From assembly GCA_002392655.1 (NCBI GenBank), contig DGHK01000025.1:1-10845 (forward strand): a stretch of DNA of 10,845 nt, given 5' to 3'. Within the stretch, counting starts at the first letter, position 1. Every line of letters starts with the position of its first letter. Of this stretch, positions 6,123 to 10,845 are shown one piece after another. The stretch comes from Lachnospiraceae bacterium UBA3850. Lineage in GTDB: Bacteria > Bacillota > Clostridia > Lachnospirales > Lachnospiraceae. The position numbers and the translations under genes were made by a program. The notes under the pieces were generated by a model. The model was not told the origin of the DNA. It did no database searches and saw only the letters and a program-made list of their open reading frames with translations.

Positions 6123-7796
6123 TTATAATTCCCTCTTCAACCTTCTGTATTCCTTTGGTGACATCCCCTGTGTCTTTTTAAATATATAACTGAAATAGTG
6201 AGGATCTCTGTAACCTACCTCAAAGCCAACATCGGAGGTTTTCATGGATGTAGTTACCAACATGTCCTTCGCTTTTTCCATTCGCACGTTAGTCAGATAA
6301 TCGATAAATGTACTGCCGGTTTCTTTTCTGAAAATTGCACTGAAATGATTGGAGCTTACATTTACATGTGATGAAACTGTCTGAAGAGACATATCATCAT
6401 TCTGATAATTCTCTCTGATATAATCCTGCGCCTTCTCTATTATATCCGAATATCTCTGATCAGACAGCTTGTTTCTATACTCAAGCATAACCGTAAGGAG
6501 TCGTCTCACATAACCCTTAGCCGTGTCAACTGATTCGTTATACCTGACCGGATCTGTAAGCTCTCCAAGCTTCTCGGATATATCATCTCTGGAAAGCCCG
6601 ATGGATTCCATAAGAGAAACCGCACTCAGAAGCGCTTCAACCAGCACATACTGTCTGAGCATCACTGACTCGACAGCTTCCTTGCCCATACTTGCAAAAA
6701 ACTCTTCAACCAGGTCATCTATCTCTGATATGGTTCCATGCTTCATGAAGTTATAGATGGTCCTCTTAGATATCATACTGACATCGATACTCTTGATATC
6801 AAGGACGTCTATTTTGTCCGCCGTACTGTTTCTTTCGGCTATGACATCCTCCTTGGAACCCTTTGTATCCTCCTCATCACCGTAGAATACAAAGCTGTCG
6901 TCATACATATATCTCTCAGCAAATTTTTTGCTGGCATCCGAATATGAGATATTCATATCACGGATTCTTTCAACCGGTTTACCCACTGAGATAAAGTATT
7001 TCATATCCGGATAATCCTTCATAACTTCGGCGATATTATCTATGCCCATCTTAATCTTGCTTTCCATTTCCTCAGGACTGTCCAATGCGTTTAAAAAGCA
7101 GAGAACGTCGCCGACCTGTTCATACAGATACACGTCGCCAACGTCAGAAAACATATCCTTTATTTTTATATAGATTTCTTCCTTGACTGCCGAATATTCA
7201 TCCAGTTCAACCGTTCCTCCGGACTTTGGAAAAACCTGCATAAGAACAGCTGAATAGAAAGCAGCCGTAATCTCAATTTCCAGTTTCTTACCAAGGTTAA
7301 CAGACTCCTGAACAGACAGCTTGCCTCCTATTACATCGTGAAGGAACTTCTGCTGTTCAAGAATCCTTATCTCTTCTCTGTCCTTTATATATCTGGTCCT
7401 GACCTCTTCCTCCTGACGCTGAACCTTGATATCCTCAGCGATACGCTTCAGCTCTGTCATGAGACTTTCTCCAGAAACAGGCTTCAATATATATTCTTCA
7501 ACTCCTATGCTTATTGCCTTCTTAGCATAATTAAAATCATCAAAACCACTAAGTACAACTATTTTGATATTCGGGAGCTCCTTCTTCACAAGTCCGGAAA
7601 GCTCCAGTCCATCCATAAATGGCATACGAATATCAGTGATGAGTATATCCGGCTTCGTCTTCATTATCTTCGGAAAAGCAACCTCACCGTCACATGCTTC
7701 ACCGACCAGTTCAAAGCCATCACTCTCCCAATCGACTGATTTCTTGATTCCTTCTCTTATTGCATATTCGTCTTCAACCAGAAAAACCTTAATCAT
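6123..7796 (-). CDS. Response regulator with AraC-type DNA-binding domain, YesN type
   Basis: This 557-residue transcription regulator is paired with the kinase encoded next. The receiver domain (1-120) shows the acidic pair E8-D9, phospho-acceptor D55 in ILITDIRMP, S83 and K105 followed by Pro. A charged helical linker (about 115-150) leads to a middle region (about 150-300) that ends with a FISVGKPVERI...SYSDA stretch, like the degenerate GGDEF-like module seen in YesN/CdaR-type proteins; that assignment is moderate. The last 100 residues form two helix-turn-helix units of the AraC family, including VSSHVNVSSNHFSAIFRKETG and VGFEVGYRDPHYFSYIFKK, interrupted here by residues 489-515 or so. 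I place the start at ATG 7794-7796 because AAAGG (7805-7809) lies 8 nt upstream and receivers of this family begin MIKVFLVED. The longer reading from GTG 7818-7820 has no ribosome site. Likely targets are the importer promoter near 3348-3476 and the cluster's own promoter outside the window. Confidence 0.94.
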   Translation of the reverse strand: MIKVFLVEDEYAIREGIKKSVDWESDGFELVGEACDGEVAFPKIMKTKPDILITDIRMPFMDGLELSGLVKKELPNIKIVVLSGFDDFNYAKKAISIGVEEYILKPVSGESLMTELKRIAEDIKVQRQEEEVRTRYIKDREEIRILEQQKFLHDVIGGKLSVQESVNLGKKLEIEITAAFYSAVLMQVFPKSGGTVELDEYSAVKEEIYIKIKDMFSDVGDVYLYEQVGDVLCFLNALDSPEEMESKIKMGIDNIAEVMKDYPDMKYFISVGKPVERIRDMNISYSDASKKFAERYMYDDSFVFYGDEEDTKGSKEDVIAERNSTADKIDVLDIKSIDVSMISKRTIYNFMKHGTISEIDDLVEEFFASMGKEAVESVMLRQYVLVEALLSAVSLMESIGLSRDDISEKLGELTDPVRYNESVDTAKGYVRRLLTVMLEYRNKLSDQRYSDIIEKAQDYIRENYQNDDMSLQTVSSHVNVSSNHFSAIFRKETGSTFIDYLTNVRMEKAKDMLVTTSMKTSDVGFEVGYRDPHYFSYIFKKTQGMSPKEYRRLKREL

Positions 7797-7804
7797 TTGT
7801 GTAA

Positions 7805-7809
7805 CCTTT
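7805..7809 (-). promoter_or_regulatory. Ribosome binding site that fixes the response-regulator start
   Basis: AAAGG on the minus strand lies 8 nt before the ATG at 7794-7796. The alternative in-frame GTG at 7818-7820 is preceded by AAAGAAACTTA with no purine-rich site. The downstream ATG also matches the usual first residue of YesN receivers. Confidence 0.6.
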
Positions 7810-7846
7810 ATATCTTTCACTAAGTTTCTTTTGGTGTGTTTTATTC

Positions 7847-8542
7847 TCAGTTTTGTCCATAGTACGCATTTGCTCCATGCTTACGGAAGAAATGCTTATC
7901 TCTGATGCAGTCCGGCGCAACCTTGACATCCGGATTAATGAGCTCTGTTTTAAGTGCCATCTTAGCAACCTCCTCCAGAACTACTGCATTATGAACTGCT
8001 TCAGCCGCATCCTTACCCCAGGTAAACGGGCCGTGATTTGTGCAGAGCACGCCGGGCGTATACATAGGATTAAGTCCTCTCTCTTCGAAGGTCTCTATGA
8101 TAACCAAACCGGTATTCTTCTCATAGGCCTCATCTATCTCCTCAGGTGTCAGGCTTCTTGCACACGGAATCTCTCCATAGAAATAATCAGCATGTGTTGT
8201 TCCGTAAAGAGGTATGCTTCTTCCTGCCTGTGCCCATGATGTAGCCTCAGGAGAATGTGTATGAACAACTCCGCCTATCTCGATATATTTCTTATATAGC
8301 TCCAGATGTGTCGGTGTATCGGAAGAAGGCTTATACCTTCCCTCAACCTTATTTCCATCCAGATCCATGACCACCATATCATCGGCGGTCATGGTCTCAT
8401 AATCAACTCCACTTGGCTTTATTACGAACAGTCCTGACTCTCTGTCGATTCCGCTCACATTTCCCCATGTATATGTAACCAGACCTCTTTGGGGAAGCTC
8501 CATGTTTGCTTCAAAAACCTTCTGTTTTAATTCTTCTAACAT
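7847..8542 (-). CDS. araD: L-ribulose-5-phosphate 4-epimerase
   Basis: This 231-residue cytoplasmic enzyme of the class II aldolase/epimerase family interconverts L-ribulose-5-phosphate and D-xylulose-5-phosphate, the last step of L-arabinose breakdown before the pentose phosphate pathway. Length equals that of E. coli AraD. Family residues are in place: substrate-binding TWGNVSG (25-31), KPSG (42-45) and SSDTPTH (73-79), metal-binding H94 and H96 in VVHTHS, D119 in THADYF, H170 in CTNHGP, and a C-terminal AYYGQ with Y228, matching the catalytic Tyr near the E. coli C-terminus. ATG is at 8540-8542, with AAGGA (8550-8554) seven nt upstream. The kinase stop lies only 3 nt before it, so the two are in one operon. 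A 50-nt gap without a terminator leads to the response regulator. The paralogues UlaF/SgbE act on the same substrate in ascorbate pathways, but the isomerase and kinase next door favour arabinose. Confidence 0.96.
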   Translation of the reverse strand: MLEELKQKVFEANMELPQRGLVTYTWGNVSGIDRESGLFVIKPSGVDYETMTADDMVVMDLDGNKVEGRYKPSSDTPTHLELYKKYIEIGGVVHTHSPEATSWAQAGRSIPLYGTTHADYFYGEIPCARSLTPEEIDEAYEKNTGLVIIETFEERGLNPMYTPGVLCTNHGPFTWGKDAAEAVHNAVVLEEVAKMALKTELINPDVKVAPDCIRDKHFFRKHGANAYYGQN

Positions 8543-8545
8543 AGT

Positions 8546-10159
8546 CTAATCCTTCTTTTCAAATGCTAAAACTGCCGCTTTTTCAACAGGTATAGTTTTC
8601 TTAAATGTCTCCATAAACCTGTTGAAGCCTATCATTTCATCTTCAGGCGCAGTAAATGTGATTCCGTCATTTCCTGCAAATATCCTGTCGCTCAGGAACT
8701 GTGAAAGGGTTTTATCATCCGAGTCTTCTTTACTTTTATCCATCAGATAAAGTGCAAGAACTCCCATGCCCCAGGCACCGCCTTCACCGGCTGTTTCCAT
8801 CAATGTAACCGGACCACCGGTAGCCGCTGACATGATACTCTGTCCAACACCCTTTGTCTTGAAGAAACCACCATGTCCGTACAGCTTTTCAACCTTTACA
8901 TCTTCTTCCTTAAGGAGTATATCAAGTCCGACCTTGAGCGTACTGACTGCTGAATACAGATGCAGTCTCATAAAGTTTGCTAGACTGAAATCAGCATCAG
9001 CATCTCTGATAAACACAGGTCTGCCTGATGTAAATCCTGTGATCGGTTCGCCTGAAAAATAGTTAAAGCCTGCAAGTCCGCCACAATCAGCGCTTCCCTT
9101 AAGCGCAAGATTGAACAGCTTCTCATAGATGACTCCCTTATCTACCTGATAGCCCATAACATCAAGGAATTCATCGAATATATTAATCCATGCATTTATA
9201 TCCGACGTACAGTTATTGCAGTGAACCATAGCCACATCCTTACCATCAGGTGTTGTAACTACATCTAATTCCTCGTGCATCTTCTTAAGAGCATTCTCCA
9301 AAACCACCATGATAAATATGGAGGTGCCCGCAGATACATTTCCTGTTCTTACTGCTACGCTGTTTGTAGCAACCATTCCCGTTCCTGCGTCTCCCTCAGG
9401 TGGGCACATAGGTATGCCGGCTTCCAGAGCACCGCTCGGATCAAGAAGTGCTGCTCCCTCAGCCGTAAGCTTTCCAGCCGATTCTCCAGCCACCAGTACC
9501 TTCGGAAGTATATCCCGAAGCTTCCACCCCAGCTCATACGACTCTATAATCTTATCATATTTTTCGAGATATTGCAGATTATAATCATTAGTTTTACTAT
9601 CGATTGGGAACATACCGGATGCATCACCGACGCCCAGAACCTTCTCTCCACTTAACTTCCAGTGAATATAGCCAGCGAGTGTTGTGAGATATGCTACGTC
9701 CTTGATATGCTCCTCATTATTCAGTATGGCCTGATGCAGATGAGCTATGCTCCATCTCTGAGGAATATTAAAATCAAATTCTTTTGTAAGCTGCTGGGAT
9801 GCCTCGGCTGTTATTGTATTTCTCCAGGTTCTGAAAGGAACCAGAAGCTCGCCGTCCTTATCAAATGGCATATAGCCGTGCATCATAGCACTGAAACCAA
9901 TGGCACCTGTTTTCTTAATGTCAGTACCATATTCTTTTTTTACATTTTCGCGAAGCTCAGCATATGCACCCTGAAGTCCTGTCCAGATCATCTCCAGACT
10001 ATAGGTCCAGATGCCGTCAATATGCTGATTCTCCCATGTGTGACCACCCTGTGCAAGAACCGCTCCGGACTCATCAATCATTACAGCCTTGATTCTTGTT
10101 GATCCGAACTCGATACCTATTGCAGTTCTGCCCTCATCTATTATTTCTTTTACACCCAT
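8546..10159 (-). CDS. FGGY-family carbohydrate kinase, probable L-ribulokinase
   Basis: This 537-residue cytoplasmic sugar kinase most likely phosphorylates L-ribulose to L-ribulose-5-phosphate for the epimerase encoded 3 nt downstream. The first ATP-binding loop is AIGIEFGSTRIKAVMID (13-29), with Glu at 17 where many relatives have Asp. The substrate lobe has GFSAMMHGYMPFD (88-100) and FRTWRN (109-114). The catalytic-base Asp is probably D257 in PPEGDAGTGM, followed by a GNVSAGTS loop (273-280). The second lobe contains GHGGFFKTKG...SIMSAATGGPV and ETAGEGGAWGMGVLA, which replace the usual GGGA/S...W.Q..AD..G.P sequence of xylulokinase and AraB. Length (537) is nearer AraB (about 560) than XylB (about 490). 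I recognise the family but not a standard gene name, so none is given. ATG is at 10157-10159, with GAGG at 10168-10171 eight nt upstream. Specificity for ribulose rather than xylulose or fuculose is inferred from araD and the isomerase. Confidence 0.9.
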   Translation of the reverse strand: MGVKEIIDEGRTAIGIEFGSTRIKAVMIDESGAVLAQGGHTWENQHIDGIWTYSLEMIWTGLQGAYAELRENVKKEYGTDIKKTGAIGFSAMMHGYMPFDKDGELLVPFRTWRNTITAEASQQLTKEFDFNIPQRWSIAHLHQAILNNEEHIKDVAYLTTLAGYIHWKLSGEKVLGVGDASGMFPIDSKTNDYNLQYLEKYDKIIESYELGWKLRDILPKVLVAGESAGKLTAEGAALLDPSGALEAGIPMCPPEGDAGTGMVATNSVAVRTGNVSAGTSIFIMVVLENALKKMHEELDVVTTPDGKDVAMVHCNNCTSDINAWINIFDEFLDVMGYQVDKGVIYEKLFNLALKGSADCGGLAGFNYFSGEPITGFTSGRPVFIRDADADFSLANFMRLHLYSAVSTLKVGLDILLKEEDVKVEKLYGHGGFFKTKGVGQSIMSAATGGPVTLMETAGEGGAWGMGVLALYLMDKSKEDSDDKTLSQFLSDRIFAGNDGITFTAPEDEMIGFNRFMETFKKTIPVEKAAVLAFEKKD

Positions 10160-10164
10160 ATTTT

Positions 10165-10845
10165 TTACCTCGCAAACGGATTCTCTGACGGATATCTGTC
10201 ACCTGCAGGACGGTTATATTCTATCTCATCCAGCTCTACTCCGATAAACTTGAATACCTCGAAGAGTATTCTTCCGTTATGGTGGAATGTGATTGCTGCA
10301 TGATGAGGATAATTCTTCTCAACAAGTACATGTCTGTAGAATCTGCCCATCTCAGGCACTGCAAAGATTCCGATGGAACCAAATGATCTGGTTCTTACAG
10401 GAAGTATCTCACCCTCTGCGACATAAGCTCTGAGCTTTGAATCTGATGTACTCTGAAGTCTGTAAACTGTTGCATGTCCCGGAATCAGGTCACCCTCAAG
10501 CGTTCCGTTAGTAACCTCTTCAGGAAGCGTTCTTGCCATAATCTTCTGATTCTTCATCTCATGGAATGCAAGCTTCGTTGTACATGTATTTCCACAGTGG
10601 AATCCCATAAATGTATCCTTGATCGTATAGTCATAATCGAATTTGCCCTTTATCTCCTCCTCAAACATATCCTTCGGAACTGAGTTATTGATATCAAGAA
10701 GTGTAACTGCGTCATCACTAACTATCTGACCGATATACTCTGAAAGTGCTCCGTAGATATCAACCTCACAGGATACAGGGATGCCTCTCTTAGCCAGGCG
10801 GCTGTTAACGTAGCAAGGAACAAATCCGAACTGTGTCTGGAATGC
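10165..10845 (-). CDS. L-fucose/L-arabinose isomerase family protein (3' part, cut by window edge)
   Basis: The frame is open from the right edge to TAA at 10165-10167, giving the last 226 residues. The N-terminal half lies outside, and the internal ATG at 10666-10668 is not a start, because conserved coding sequence continues upstream of it. The fragment resembles the L-fucose isomerase-related group more than classical AraA. Numbering from the edge, SCEVDIYGAL (25-34) holds a likely metal-binding Glu at 27. MGFHCGNT (80-87) holds a likely metal-ligand His at 83. NYPHHAAITFHHNG (178-191) resembles the C-terminal His motif of both AraA and FucI relatives. The enzyme would convert an aldose to a ketose in the cytoplasm. 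With a kinase 5 nt downstream and araD after that, L-arabinose to L-ribulose is the most sensible reaction. L-fucose or D-arabinose is possible but would not fit araD. Confidence 0.85.
   Translation of the reverse strand, partial: AFQTQFGFVPCYVNSRLAKRGIPVSCEVDIYGALSEYIGQIVSDDAVTLLDINNSVPKDMFEEEIKGKFDYDYTIKDTFMGFHCGNTCTTKLAFHEMKNQKIMARTLPEEVTNGTLEGDLIPGHATVYRLQSTSDSKLRAYVAEGEILPVRTRSFGSIGIFAVPEMGRFYRHVLVEKNYPHHAAITFHHNGRILFEVFKFIGVELDEIEYNRPAGDRYPSENPFAR

Noticed and set aside
7818..7820. GTG start for the response regulator, adding 8 residues
   Set aside because: No ribosome site precedes it, whereas AAAGG stands 8 nt before the ATG at 7794-7796, which begins the conserved receiver sequence.
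7797..7846. Separate promoter or terminator between araD and the response regulator
   Set aside because: The 50-nt gap shows no hairpin with a U-run and no convincing promoter hexamers, so read-through within one operon is the simpler reading.
9662..10102. Plus-strand open frame of 146 codons
   Set aside because: It is antisense to the sugar kinase, Cys- and Ile-rich as expected for a shadow frame, and has no recognisable domain.
10666..10668. ATG as the start of a 167-residue isomerase gene
   Set aside because: The frame stays open to the window edge, and the upstream 59 codons encode the conserved CEVDIYGAL motif, so this Met is internal.

Overview
The window looks like a chromosomal segment from a Gram-positive, anaerobic Firmicute, most likely Lachnospiraceae (Butyrivibrio/Roseburia-like). 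This rests on moderate GC with AT-rich gaps, strong GGAGG-type ribosome binding sites, lipoprotein solute-binding proteins and a YesM/YesN-type two-component system. The genus is inference. All nine genes lie on the minus strand, so transcription runs from high to low coordinates. Coding density is high, and the only gaps worth noting are at 2232-2312, 3348-3558 and 7797-7846. No tRNA, rRNA, CRISPR array, insertion sequence or phage gene was seen.

Region 1 (10845-7847) is a sugar catabolic cassette: the 3' part of an L-fucose/L-arabinose-type isomerase, an FGGY-family sugar kinase, and a canonical L-ribulose-5-phosphate 4-epimerase (araD). The gaps are 5 and 3 nt. Together they read as L-arabinose -> L-ribulose -> L-ribulose-5-phosphate -> D-xylulose-5-phosphate. 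The isomerase and kinase are not of the classical AraA/AraB type.

Region 2 (7796-3559) is a sensing cassette in the same orientation: a YesN-type response regulator (receiver, middle domain, AraC helix-turn-helix), a YesM/LytS-type sensor kinase (two membrane segments, HAMP, His_kinase, HATPase) and a YtfQ-like lipoprotein sugar-binding protein. Each inner gap is 10 nt. An intrinsic-terminator hairpin at 3477-3510 closes this unit.

Region 3 (3347-1) is a YtfQ/YtfR/YtfT-like sugar ABC importer: a second, divergent lipoprotein binding protein with its own leader, then a hairpin plus U-run at 2262-2293, then a two-domain ATPase, then the start of a membrane permease that runs off the left edge. 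A second permease probably follows outside the window, as in ytfQRT-yjfF.

The working model is that extracellular pentose, perhaps arabinofuranose, is captured by the binding protein encoded next to the kinase. That complex would signal through the kinase to the AraC-type regulator, which would activate the separately promoted importer and perhaps the whole cluster. The two binding proteins would then have different jobs, one sensory and one for uptake. This resembles the described XylFII-LytS/YesN D-xylose system of clostridia, but with an arabinose pathway attached. The sensory role and the substrate are inference from layout and homology by eye.
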